Shown here piece by piece: positions 1 to 7,162 of a stretch of 56,923 nt of DNA. Source of the stretch: Shewanella colwelliana ATCC 39565. Lineage in GTDB: Bacteria > Pseudomonadota > Gammaproteobacteria > Enterobacterales > Shewanellaceae. Positions within the stretch are counted from its first letter, which is position 1, and each line of letters opens with the position of its first letter. The position numbers were made by a program, and so were the translations under genes. Under the pieces are notes generated by a model. It was not told the DNA's origin. It did no database searches and was given only the letters and a program-made list of their open reading frames with translations. Location: assembly GCF_000518705.1 (NCBI RefSeq), contig NZ_KI912483.1, positions 17,754 to 74,676 on the forward strand, in the 5' to 3' direction.

Positions 1-1
1 T

Positions 2-78
<77 letters not shown>

Positions 79-142
79 AATTTTTAAATGGCGTGTATAC
101 GCTGTTTTGCCCAGTTAGGATATGAACCTAGTTCATAACGAA

Positions 143-219
143 GCGCCCGTAGCTCAGTTGGATAGAGCATCCGCCTTCTAAGCGGATGGCCGCAGGTTCG
201 AATCCTGCCGGGCGTACCA
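143..219 (+). tRNA. tRNA-Arg (anticodon TCT)
   Basis: A 77-nt cloverleaf with encoded CCA. The anticodon TCT is at 177-179 in the loop CTTCTAA, closed by TCCGC/GCGGA. The acceptor stem pairs GCGCCCG with CGGGCGT. It reads AGA codons. It lies 64 nt after tRNA-Pro and 7 nt before tRNA-His, which points to one polycistronic tRNA transcript. Confidence 0.97.
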
Positions 220-226
220 AACAGTG

Positions 227-302
227 GTGATTGTAGCTCAGTTGGTAGAGCCCCGGATTGTGATTCCGGTTGTCGTGGGTTCGAGCCCCATCAGTCACCC
301 CA
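227..302 (+). tRNA. tRNA-His (anticodon GTG)
   Basis: The anticodon GTG is at 260-262. The acceptor stem GTGATTG pairs with CAGTCAC (one G-U pair), the discriminator base is C299 and the encoded CCA is 300-302. The extra G(-1) characteristic of tRNA-His is present as G226. It is the last gene of the tRNA cluster and is followed 24 nt later by a terminator. Confidence 0.96.
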
Positions 303-326
303 CTTCTTTTTTAAGAAGAAAATAGA

Positions 327-353
327 GAAAGCGACCCTAGGTCGCTTTTTTTA
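327..353 (+). terminator. Rho-independent terminator of the tRNA cluster
   Basis: The hairpin AAAGCGACC / GGTCGCTTT is followed by a run of T. It sits directly after tRNA-His and closes the tRNA operon. Confidence 0.9.
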
Positions 354-377
354 CGCCTGTAATTCGAGTCTTGAGGC

Positions 378-406
378 TCGACTATGCAGAAAACCGTGGC
401 TATAAT
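378..406 (+). promoter_or_regulatory. candidate sigma-70 promoter of tig
   Basis: TCGACT at 378-383 and a perfect TATAAT at 401-406 are separated by 17 nt. The start would be near 413, giving a leader of about 145 nt before tig. It is the best sigma-70 match between the tRNA terminator and tig. Confidence 0.5.
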
Positions 407-558
407 GTCGCGTCTTGATAAATTTCAACTATGTGCAACGACTGCCAAACTCAGTTACCACGGCATTTTAGTCGTTTTTTAGGATCAAGAAACGAATACT
501 TTAATGGCTGAATATTCGGCTGTTACAAAAGACGTTTGACATATTTCGAGGTAAAACA

Positions 559-1863
559 ATGCAAGTTTCTGTAGAAACAACACAAGGTTTAGAGCGCCGC
601 CTAACAATTTCTGTTCCTGCTGAGCAGATCGAAAACACTGTTAAAGAAGCATTAAAGAGCGAAGCTAAACGTGCTCGTATTCCTGGTTTCCGTCCAGGAA
701 AAGTACCAGTAAGCGTGATCAACAAGCGCTACGGTAACGCTATTCGTCAAGACATCACTGGTGAAGTGATGCAGCGTAACTTCGTTGAAGCGATTATTGC
801 TGAAAAGTTGAACCCAGCTGGTGCACCAACTTTCGTTCCAGGCGAAACTGATGCTGAAAACTTCCAGTTTGTAGCAACTTTTGAGATCTACCCAGAAGTC
901 GAATTAAAAGGTCTAGAAGCAATTGAAGTTGAACAGCCTAAGGCTGAAGTGACTGATGCTGACGTTGATGCAATGATTGATACATTGCGTAAGCAACATG
1001 CGACATTTGAAGCCGTAGAACGTGCTGCTGCAGATGGCGATAAAGCGAAAATTGATTTCGTTGGTTCTATCGACGGTGAAGAGTTCGAAGGCGGCAAAGC
1101 TGAAGATTTCGAACTTCAACTCGGTAGCGGTCGTATGATCCCTGGTTTTGAATCTGGTGTTGAAGGCCACAAAGCGGGCGAAGAGTTTGAGATCGACGTA
1201 ACTTTCCCTGAAGATTACCACGCTGAAAACCTTAAAGGTAAAGTTGCTAAGTTTGCAATCACCCTTAAAGAAGTTCAAGCGGCTAACCTTCCAGAAGTTA
1301 ACGACGAATTTGCTAAGTTGTTTGGTGTTGTTGACGGTGGCTTAGAAGCCCTTAAGACTGAAATCACTAAAAACATGACTCGCGAGCTTGAACAAGCGCT
1401 TAAAGCGAATGTTAAAGAGCAAGTGTTAAATGGTCTGTTAGCACAAAATGAAATTGAGCTACCAAAAGCACTTATCGACGGTGAAGTGAATGTTCTTCGT
1501 CAACAAGCTATGCAACGTTTTGGTGATCAAGCCGCTAACATGCCTGAGCTTCCAGCTGATTTATTCACTGAACAAGCTGAGCGTCGTGTGAAAGTGGGTC
1601 TACTTCTTGGTGAAGTGATCAAAACAAACGAACTTAAAGCTGAAGATGAGCGCGTACAAGCGTTGATCGCTTCTATGGCTTCTGCTTATGAAGATCCAAG
1701 TGAAGTTGTTGAATATTACAACAGCAACCAAGAGATGATGCAGAACATGCGTAACGTTGCGCTAGAAGAACAAGCGGTTGAAGCATTGCTAAATTCTGCG
1801 AAAGTGACTGAGAAAGACGTCAATTTCGAAGAATTTATGAACAAGGCTACAGGTCGCGCGTAA
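559..1863 (+). CDS. tig: trigger factor, ribosome-associated chaperone
   Basis: A 434-residue protein, the usual length for trigger factor. It binds beside the ribosomal exit tunnel through the N-terminal signature GFRPGKVP (residues 43-50), shields nascent chains, and has peptidyl-prolyl isomerase activity in a central FKBP-like domain (about residues 150-240) and a helical C-terminal substrate cradle. The ATG at 559 follows GAGGT with good spacing. It is the first gene of the tig-clpP-clpX-lon block, as in most gammaproteobacteria. Its own terminator hairpin at 1899-1935 separates it from clpP. The identification is very secure. Confidence 0.98.
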   Translation: MQVSVETTQGLERRLTISVPAEQIENTVKEALKSEAKRARIPGFRPGKVPVSVINKRYGNAIRQDITGEVMQRNFVEAIIAEKLNPAGAPTFVPGETDAENFQFVATFEIYPEVELKGLEAIEVEQPKAEVTDADVDAMIDTLRKQHATFEAVERAAADGDKAKIDFVGSIDGEEFEGGKAEDFELQLGSGRMIPGFESGVEGHKAGEEFEIDVTFPEDYHAENLKGKVAKFAITLKEVQAANLPEVNDEFAKLFGVVDGGLEALKTEITKNMTRELEQALKANVKEQVLNGLLAQNEIELPKALIDGEVNVLRQQAMQRFGDQAANMPELPADLFTEQAERRVKVGLLLGEVIKTNELKAEDERVQALIASMASAYEDPSEVVEYYNSNQEMMQNMRNVALEEQAVEALLNSAKVTEKDVNFEEFMNKATGRA

Positions 1864-1870
1864 CCTATGC

Positions 1871-1901
1871 TTGACTTAAATGGCTGTTAGCCATTTATAA
1901 T
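1871..1901 (+). promoter_or_regulatory. candidate clpP promoter overlapping the tig terminator
   Basis: TTGACT at 1871-1876 and TATAAT at 1896-1901 are separated by 19 nt, a little longer than ideal. Transcription would begin near 1908, just past the 5' arm of the terminator hairpin (1899-1907). The clpP message would therefore lack that arm and escape termination. This is inferred from sequence only. Confidence 0.5.
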
Positions 1902-1935
1902 GGCTCGTATGAGGCTCCTCATGCGAGCCATTTTT
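1899..1935 (+). terminator. Rho-independent terminator after tig
   Basis: AATGGCTCG pairs with CGAGCCATT and the inner ATGAG pairs with CTCAT, followed by T5. It ends 17 nt before the clpP start codon, so tig transcripts should mostly stop here. Confidence 0.85.
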
Positions 1936-1952
1936 ATTTAGGGAAGTTTATA

Positions 1953-2564
1953 ATGCAAAATGCGCCAGAATCAGTACTGAATGCACTCGTCCCAATGGTT
2001 GTTGAACAAACAGCCAAAGGTGAACGCTCATATGATATCTATTCTCGTCTCTTAAAAGAGCGTGTCATCTTCTTGGTTGGCCAAGTCGAAGAGCATATGG
2101 CGAATCTCATTGTTGCTCAGTTACTCTTTTTAGAGTCAGAAAGCCCAGATAAAGATATCTACTTGTATATCAACTCTCCAGGCGGTTCGGTCACTGCGGG
2201 CATGGCGATTTATGATACCATGCAGTTTATTAAGCCAAATGTCAGCACTGTTTGTATTGGTCAGGCGGCGAGTATGGGCGCATTTTTGTTAGCCGGTGGT
2301 GCCAAAGGTAAGCGTCATTGTCTGCCTAACTCTCGCGTTATGATCCATCAACCATTAGGCGGTTTCCAAGGTCAGGCGTCTGATATCGCTATTCATGCGC
2401 AAGAGATCTTGGGTATTAAGAATAAATTGAATCAAATGTTGGCCGATCATACAGGCCAGCCTTTAGAGGTTATTGAACGTGATACCGACCGTGATAACTT
2501 TATGAGTGCGGCAGAAGCTGAAGCCTATGGCCTAGTTGATTCTGTATTAGATAAACGAGGCTGA
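1953..2564 (+). CDS. clpP: ATP-dependent Clp protease proteolytic subunit ClpP
   Basis: A 203-residue serine protease that forms the tetradecameric chamber of ClpXP. The catalytic triad is visible: Ser107 in GQAASMGA, His132 in IHQPLGG and Asp181 in DTDRDNF. These match E. coli Ser111/His136/Asp185 (precursor numbering) with a constant offset of four. The ATG follows AGGGAAG. It lies 83 nt upstream of its unfoldase partner clpX, so the two are probably co-transcribed. ClpXP degrades ssrA-tagged and regulatory proteins in the cytoplasm. Confidence 0.98.
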   Translation: MQNAPESVLNALVPMVVEQTAKGERSYDIYSRLLKERVIFLVGQVEEHMANLIVAQLLFLESESPDKDIYLYINSPGGSVTAGMAIYDTMQFIKPNVSTVCIGQAASMGAFLLAGGAKGKRHCLPNSRVMIHQPLGGFQGQASDIAIHAQEILGIKNKLNQMLADHTGQPLEVIERDTDRDNFMSAAEAEAYGLVDSVLDKRG

Positions 2565-2614
2565 TATTTGTCTGCTGCTGAGCTATGATCAGTTAAAGAC
2601 ATTCAGATGAATTG

Positions 2615-2633
2615 TGCAGTGAGAGACACTGCA
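2615..2633 (+). other. intercistronic hairpin just before the clpX ribosome-binding site
   Basis: TGCAGTG and CACTGCA form a perfect 7-bp stem around a 5-nt loop, ending 2 nt before AGAGG of clpX. It has no T-run, so it is not a terminator. It may be an RNA-stability or translation element in the clpP-clpX message. Function is unknown. Confidence 0.45.
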
Positions 2634-2647
2634 AAAGAGGTAAACTA

Positions 2648-3925
2648 ATGGGCGACAACAAAAGCAACGGTGATAGCGGTAAGCTGCTGTACTGCTCTTT
2701 TTGTGGAAAGAGTCAGCATGAGGTGCGTAAGCTCATAGCCGGTCCTTCTGTGTATGTGTGCGACGAATGTGTAGAGCTGTGTAACGATATTATTCGTGAA
2801 GAGATCAGAGAGATCTCGCCGAAGCAAGATCAGGATAAACTACCTACACCACATGAGCTCAGAGCACATCTTGATGATTATGTTATCGGTCAAGAAAAAG
2901 CGAAAAAAGTATTGTCGGTTGCGGTTTATAATCACTATAAACGTCTTAAAAATGCATCGCCCATTGATGGCGTTGAATTAGGTAAAAGTAATATCTTGCT
3001 CATCGGTCCTACGGGTAGCGGTAAGACACTACTTGCGGAAACATTAGCACGCTTTTTGAATGTACCTTTTACCATGGCTGATGCCACCACACTGACCGAA
3101 GCGGGTTATGTGGGTGAGGATGTTGAAAACATCATCCAGAAGTTACTGCAAAAATGTGATTATGATGTAGAGAAAGCCCAACGCGGTATCGTCTATATCG
3201 ATGAGATTGATAAAATCAGCCGTAAGTCTGACAATCCATCTATCACGCGTGATGTGTCTGGTGAAGGTGTGCAACAAGCCTTACTTAAGCTGATAGAGGG
3301 GACTGTTGCTGCTGTCCCTCCTCAAGGCGGCCGTAAGCACCCTCAACAAGAATTTTTGCAGGTAGATACCTCTAAGATCTTGTTTATTTGTGGTGGTGCG
3401 TTTGCCGGGCTTGAGAAGGTGATTGAGCAACGCTCACACGTGGGTACGGGTATTGGTTTCGGTGCTGAAGTCAAAGGTGATGCGGATAAAGCGACGATAT
3501 CTGATGTATTGTTGCAAGTTGAGCCAGAAGATCTGGTTAAGTATGGTTTGATTCCTGAGTTTATCGGTCGTCTCCCTGTCCTTGCCACATTAACAGAGCT
3601 AGATGATGCCGCGCTTATCCAAATTTTGTCTGAGCCAAAAAATGCGTTAACTAAGCAATTTGCAGCACTGTTCGAAATGGAAGGGGTTGATTTAGAATTT
3701 AGAGAAGATGCGTTAAAAGCGATTGCGCTAAAAGCGAAAACCCGTAAAACCGGTGCACGTGGATTGCGTTCAATTGTTGAAGGTATCTTGCTCGATATCA
3801 TGTATGACCTACCTTCATCAGAAAATGTAGCCAAAGTGGTTATTGATGAGTCGGTTGTTAAAGGTGAATCAGCGCCTATTTTGATTTACGAAAACAGTGA
3901 GTCTCAAGCGGCTGTTGCTGAGTAA
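2648..3925 (+). CDS. clpX: ATP-dependent Clp protease ATP-binding subunit ClpX
   Basis: A 425-residue AAA+ unfoldase that recognises substrates and feeds them to ClpP. The N-terminal zinc-binding domain has Cys16/Cys19 and Cys38/Cys41 (CSFC and CDEC). Walker A is GPTGSGKT and Walker B is in IVYIDEIDKI. I chose the ATG at 2648 because it follows AGAGGTAAACTA and gives the family N-terminus (MGDNKSNGDSGKLLYCSFCG). The open frame extends 12 codons further upstream without a ribosome-binding site. A strong terminator follows at 3958. Confidence 0.98.
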   Translation: MGDNKSNGDSGKLLYCSFCGKSQHEVRKLIAGPSVYVCDECVELCNDIIREEIREISPKQDQDKLPTPHELRAHLDDYVIGQEKAKKVLSVAVYNHYKRLKNASPIDGVELGKSNILLIGPTGSGKTLLAETLARFLNVPFTMADATTLTEAGYVGEDVENIIQKLLQKCDYDVEKAQRGIVYIDEIDKISRKSDNPSITRDVSGEGVQQALLKLIEGTVAAVPPQGGRKHPQQEFLQVDTSKILFICGGAFAGLEKVIEQRSHVGTGIGFGAEVKGDADKATISDVLLQVEPEDLVKYGLIPEFIGRLPVLATLTELDDAALIQILSEPKNALTKQFAALFEMEGVDLEFREDALKAIALKAKTRKTGARGLRSIVEGILLDIMYDLPSSENVAKVVIDESVVKGESAPILIYENSESQAAVAE

Positions 3926-3957
3926 TAATTCAGCTAACAGAAAGCTAAACTATGATT

Positions 3958-3984
3958 AAGGAGCCCATTGGGCTCCTTTTTTTA
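3958..3984 (+). terminator. Rho-independent terminator of clpPX
   Basis: AAGGAGCCC / GGGCTCCTT hairpin followed by seven T. It separates clpX from the independently promoted lon. Confidence 0.9.
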
Positions 3985-3990
3985 TTTTTG

Positions 3991-4020
3991 CCATTGAAAC
4001 CGATTAATCTACCCCAATAT
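3991..4020 (+). promoter_or_regulatory. candidate heat-shock (sigma-32) promoter of lon
   Basis: A TTGAAA core (3994-3999) and CCCCAATAT (4012-4020) are separated by 12 nt. This resembles the sigma-32 pattern CTTGAA-(13-15)-CCCCAT-T, with matching CCCC in the -10 element. It lies 35 nt upstream of lon, a classic heat-shock gene in E. coli. Confidence 0.65.
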
Positions 4021-4054
4021 ACTCATTAATATTGTTATCAAACGGAATCGAGCT

Positions 4055-6406
4055 ATGACCTTAGAGCGTGACGCGCGAATCGAACTCCCCGTATTACCAC
4101 TGAGAGATGTCGTGGTATATCCCCATATGGTTATTCCCCTATTTGTTGGCCGGGAAAAATCTATCCGCTGTTTAGAAGCGGCGATGGAGCAAGATAAGCA
4201 AATTATATTGGTGGCGCAGCGCGATGCTGAACTTGATGAGCCCACCAGTGATGATATTTTCGAAGTTGGAACTGTTGCATCGATTTTACAGTTACTAAAA
4301 CTCCCTGATGGTACCGTCAAGGTCTTGGTTGAGGGTGGCCAACGGGCCCGTATTAATAAATACACTCAAGAAACTGAATACTTTGTTGCAACGGCTGAAT
4401 ACCTTGAGTCTGCCGACATCGCCGAGAAAGAGGAAGAGGTACTTGTTCGCTCTGCTGTTGGCCAGTTTGAAGGCTATATCAAGCTGAATAAGAAGATCCC
4501 TCCAGAGGTCCTAACCTCTTTGTCTGGGATAGATGAAGCTGCACGTCTTGCCGATACTATGGCGGCGCACATGCCTCTCAAGCTTGAAGATAAGCAAACA
4601 GTGCTGGAGATGGTTAACGTCTCAGAGCGCCTTGAGTATTTGATGGCGATGATGGAGTCAGAAATCGATCTGTTACAGGTTGAGAAGCGTATTCGCTCTC
4701 GCGTGAAAAAACAGATGGAAAAAAGCCAGCGTGAGTATTATCTCAATGAGCAGATGAAGGCGATTCAAAAAGAGCTTGGCGATATCGACGAGACTCATGA
4801 CGAATTTGAAACCTTAGGCCGTAAAATTGAAGAAGCGGGCATGCCTGCTGAGGCCAAAGACAAAGCCACTGCAGAACTAAACAAGTTAAAGATGATGTCA
4901 CCGATGTCAGCTGAAGCGACGGTTGTTCGCAGCTATGTCGATTGGATGGTTTCAGTGCCATGGAAACAGCGCTCCAAGATTAAGCGTGACTTAGCCAAAG
5001 CTCAAGATGTGCTCGACACCGACCATTTCGGTCTAGAGAAGGTCAAGGAGCGTATTTTAGAGTATCTTGCGGTGCAAAGCCGTGTGAAACAGCTTAAAGG
5101 TCCAATACTTTGTCTTGTAGGCCCACCAGGTGTGGGTAAGACCTCATTGGGTCAGTCTATTGCTAAGGCGACGGGGCGTAAGTATGTGCGTGTTGCATTA
5201 GGCGGTGTGCGTGATGAAGCGGAAATCCGTGGTCATCGTCGCACCTATATCGGCTCAATGCCGGGGAAAGTGATTCAAAAAATGTCGAAAGTTGGCGTGA
5301 AGAATCCACTGTTCTTGCTCGATGAGATCGATAAGATGAGCTCTGATATGCGCGGTGATCCAGCTTCAGCATTGCTTGAAGTGTTAGATCCAGAACAGAA
5401 CTCAACCTTTAGTGACCACTACCTTGAGGTGGATTACGATCTATCAGATGTGATGTTTGTTGCAACATCAAACTCTATGGATATTCCGGGTCCACTGCTT
5501 GATCGTATGGAAGTGATTCGTTTATCAGGCTACACAGAAGATGAGAAACTTAATATTGCCAAGCAACACTTGTTGCCAAAGCAGATTGAACGTAATGGAC
5601 TGAAAGCCAGCGAAGTGACCGTTGATGATAGTGCGGTTATTGGCATTATTCGATACTACACCCGAGAAGCCGGTGTACGTGCTCTAGAGCGCGAGTTGTC
5701 GAAAATCTGCCGTAAAGTGGTTAAACAGATACTCTTAGACAAGTCACAAAAGCATGTGGAAGTGAATCAAGAAAACTTGAAGTCTTTTCTGGGGGTACAG
5801 CGATTTGACTATGGTAAAGCGGAATCAAACAACCAAATTGGTCAAGTGACTGGTCTAGCCTGGACACAAGTTGGTGGTGATCTGTTAACCATCGAGGCAA
5901 CGTCTGTGGCGGGTAAGGGCAAGCTAACCTATACCGGTTCGCTGGGCGATGTGATGCAAGAGTCTATTCAAGCTGCGATGACCGTAGTTAGAGCGCGAGC
6001 AGAACAACTCGGCATTAATCCTGACTTTTATGAGAAACGTGATATTCACGTTCACGTACCTGAAGGGGCGACTCCTAAGGATGGTCCATCGGCAGGTGCG
6101 GCGATGTGCACGGCTTTAGTGTCTAGCTTGACGGGAAATCCGGTAAGAGCCGATGTTGCAATGACCGGAGAGATAACTCTTCGTGGTGAAGTCTTGCCGA
6201 TTGGTGGACTTAAAGAGAAACTACTCGCCGCTCACCGAGGTGGCACTAAGTTGGTGTTAATTCCTAAAGAAAATGAGCGCGACTTGGAAGAGATCCCTGC
6301 AAATGTTATTGCTGATCTTGAGATTAGACCCGTGCGTTGGGTTGAGGAAGTACTTGAATTGGCGTTAGAACGACCAATCAAAGGCTTCGAAGTCGTTAAA
6401 AGTTAG
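4055..6406 (+). CDS. lon: ATP-dependent protease Lon (class LonA)
   Basis: A 783-residue protease fused to an AAA+ motor, the standard LonA length. The order is N-terminal substrate-binding domain (about 1-300), AAA+ module with Walker A GPPGVGKT and Walker B LFLLDEIDKM, and the C-terminal protease domain. The catalytic serine is in KDGPSAGAAM and the catalytic lysine in GGLKEKLLAAHRGG (Ser-Lys dyad). Lon removes misfolded proteins and short-lived regulators in the cytoplasm. It has its own upstream promoter with a heat-shock look, and hupB follows as in E. coli. Confidence 0.98.
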   Translation: MTLERDARIELPVLPLRDVVVYPHMVIPLFVGREKSIRCLEAAMEQDKQIILVAQRDAELDEPTSDDIFEVGTVASILQLLKLPDGTVKVLVEGGQRARINKYTQETEYFVATAEYLESADIAEKEEEVLVRSAVGQFEGYIKLNKKIPPEVLTSLSGIDEAARLADTMAAHMPLKLEDKQTVLEMVNVSERLEYLMAMMESEIDLLQVEKRIRSRVKKQMEKSQREYYLNEQMKAIQKELGDIDETHDEFETLGRKIEEAGMPAEAKDKATAELNKLKMMSPMSAEATVVRSYVDWMVSVPWKQRSKIKRDLAKAQDVLDTDHFGLEKVKERILEYLAVQSRVKQLKGPILCLVGPPGVGKTSLGQSIAKATGRKYVRVALGGVRDEAEIRGHRRTYIGSMPGKVIQKMSKVGVKNPLFLLDEIDKMSSDMRGDPASALLEVLDPEQNSTFSDHYLEVDYDLSDVMFVATSNSMDIPGPLLDRMEVIRLSGYTEDEKLNIAKQHLLPKQIERNGLKASEVTVDDSAVIGIIRYYTREAGVRALERELSKICRKVVKQILLDKSQKHVEVNQENLKSFLGVQRFDYGKAESNNQIGQVTGLAWTQVGGDLLTIEATSVAGKGKLTYTGSLGDVMQESIQAAMTVVRARAEQLGINPDFYEKRDIHVHVPEGATPKDGPSAGAAMCTALVSSLTGNPVRADVAMTGEITLRGEVLPIGGLKEKLLAAHRGGTKLVLIPKENERDLEEIPANVIADLEIRPVRWVEEVLELALERPIKGFEVVKS

Positions 6407-6424
6407 GCGTAACGCAAGAAAATA

Positions 6425-6462
6425 CCCATTTGCACCAAAAAAAATGCAAAAAGGGGCTTTTT
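6425..6462 (+). terminator. probable terminator after lon
   Basis: An imperfect hairpin pairs CCC-ATTTGCA with TGCAAA-AA-GGGG across an A-rich loop, followed by CTTTTT. It is less regular than the other terminators here but correctly placed 19 nt after the lon stop. Confidence 0.55.
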
Positions 6463-6574
6463 AAAATCGAAACCTGTGGTAGCCTAGGTCGGTGGATAGC
6501 TCTTTAGCTACAGGCCTTGGCACTGCTGGTTTTGAGCTTGTTCCAATTTTATTTATTAGGTTTTCCTATTTGGC

Positions 6575-6603
6575 TTGAACTTTGGTTTCAAGCTTGTTAT
6601 AAA
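6575..6603 (+). promoter_or_regulatory. candidate hupB promoter within an inverted repeat
   Basis: TTGAAC at 6575-6580 and TATAAA at 6598-6603 are separated by exactly 17 nt, with a start near 6610 and a leader of about 60 nt. The -35 sits in an inverted repeat GCTTGAA (6573-6579) / TTCAAGC (6587-6593), which could be a regulator site. Confidence 0.55.
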
Positions 6604-6670
6604 AAGCCTCCGCAGACCGCTCTAGACAAGGATTTGGTTGCGGCGCAAAAATTAAATTCAAGGGGATGAC

Positions 6671-6943
6671 ATGAACAAATCTGAACTAATCGAGAAAATC
6701 GCTTCTGGTGCTGACATTTCTAAAGCGGCTGCTGGCCGTGCTCTAGATTCTTTTATTTCTGCTGTGACTGATGGCCTAAAAGATGGCGATAAAATTTCTC
6801 TAGTTGGTTTTGGTACTTTCGAAGTACGTCAGCGTGCAGAGCGCACTGGCCGTAACCCACAAACGGGTAAAGAGATCAAGATTGCTGCTGCTAACATCCC
6901 AGCTTTCAAAGCGGGTAAAGCACTTAAAGACGCTGTAAACTAA
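6671..6943 (+). CDS. hupB: DNA-binding protein HU-beta
   Basis: A 90-residue nucleoid protein that bends and compacts DNA. It carries the HU signature around GFGTFEVRQRAERTGRNPQT, including the RNPQTG tip of the beta-arm with its intercalating proline. Length and start (ATG after AGGGGATGAC) are exactly those of the family. It lies between lon and ppiD, the usual place of hupB rather than hupA. A perfect terminator palindrome follows. Confidence 0.97.
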   Translation: MNKSELIEKIASGADISKAAAGRALDSFISAVTDGLKDGDKISLVGFGTFEVRQRAERTGRNPQTGKEIKIAAANIPAFKAGKALKDAVN

Positions 6944-6988
6944 GAAAACTTAGTCAAGGTGGCCTTTGTAAACCTTATTGGTAGACGT

Positions 6989-7014
6989 TAAGCACTGTTT
7001 AAACAGTGCTTTTT
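6989..7014 (+). terminator. terminator after hupB
   Basis: A perfect palindrome AAGCACTGTTT/AAACAGTGCTT followed by TTT, 46 nt after the hupB stop. Confidence 0.85.
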
Positions 7015-7092
7015 ACCAGTAAGTGTTTTGATAATTAAGAGTATTATCATGCCGTTGGCCTAACTTACGCACTGTGTAACTAGGTCTGACAA

Positions 7093-7120
7093 TTTACAAA
7101 AATGGCGCATCCTCTATGGT
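7093..7120 (+). promoter_or_regulatory. candidate ppiD promoter embedded in a terminator
   Basis: TTTACA at 7093-7098 and TATGGT at 7115-7120 are separated by 16 nt. The -10 lies in the loop of the terminator at 7103-7140. Transcription from about 7127 would miss the hairpin's 5' arm. The match is moderate (five and four of six bases). Confidence 0.3.
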
Positions 7121-7140
7121 GATGCGCCTTTTTATTTTTT
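7103..7140 (+). terminator. second terminator between hupB and ppiD
   Basis: GGCGCATC (7104-7111) pairs with GATGCGCC (7121-7128), followed by TTTTTATTTTTT. It ends only 22 nt before the likely ppiD start, leaving no room for a downstream promoter. Confidence 0.85.
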
Positions 7141-7162
7141 AATGCAACGAGCGAGAAGTCTG

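Noticed and set aside
913..1278. 121-codon open frame antisense to tig
   Set aside because: It is a frame shadow of a highly conserved gene, with no ribosome-binding site and no family features.
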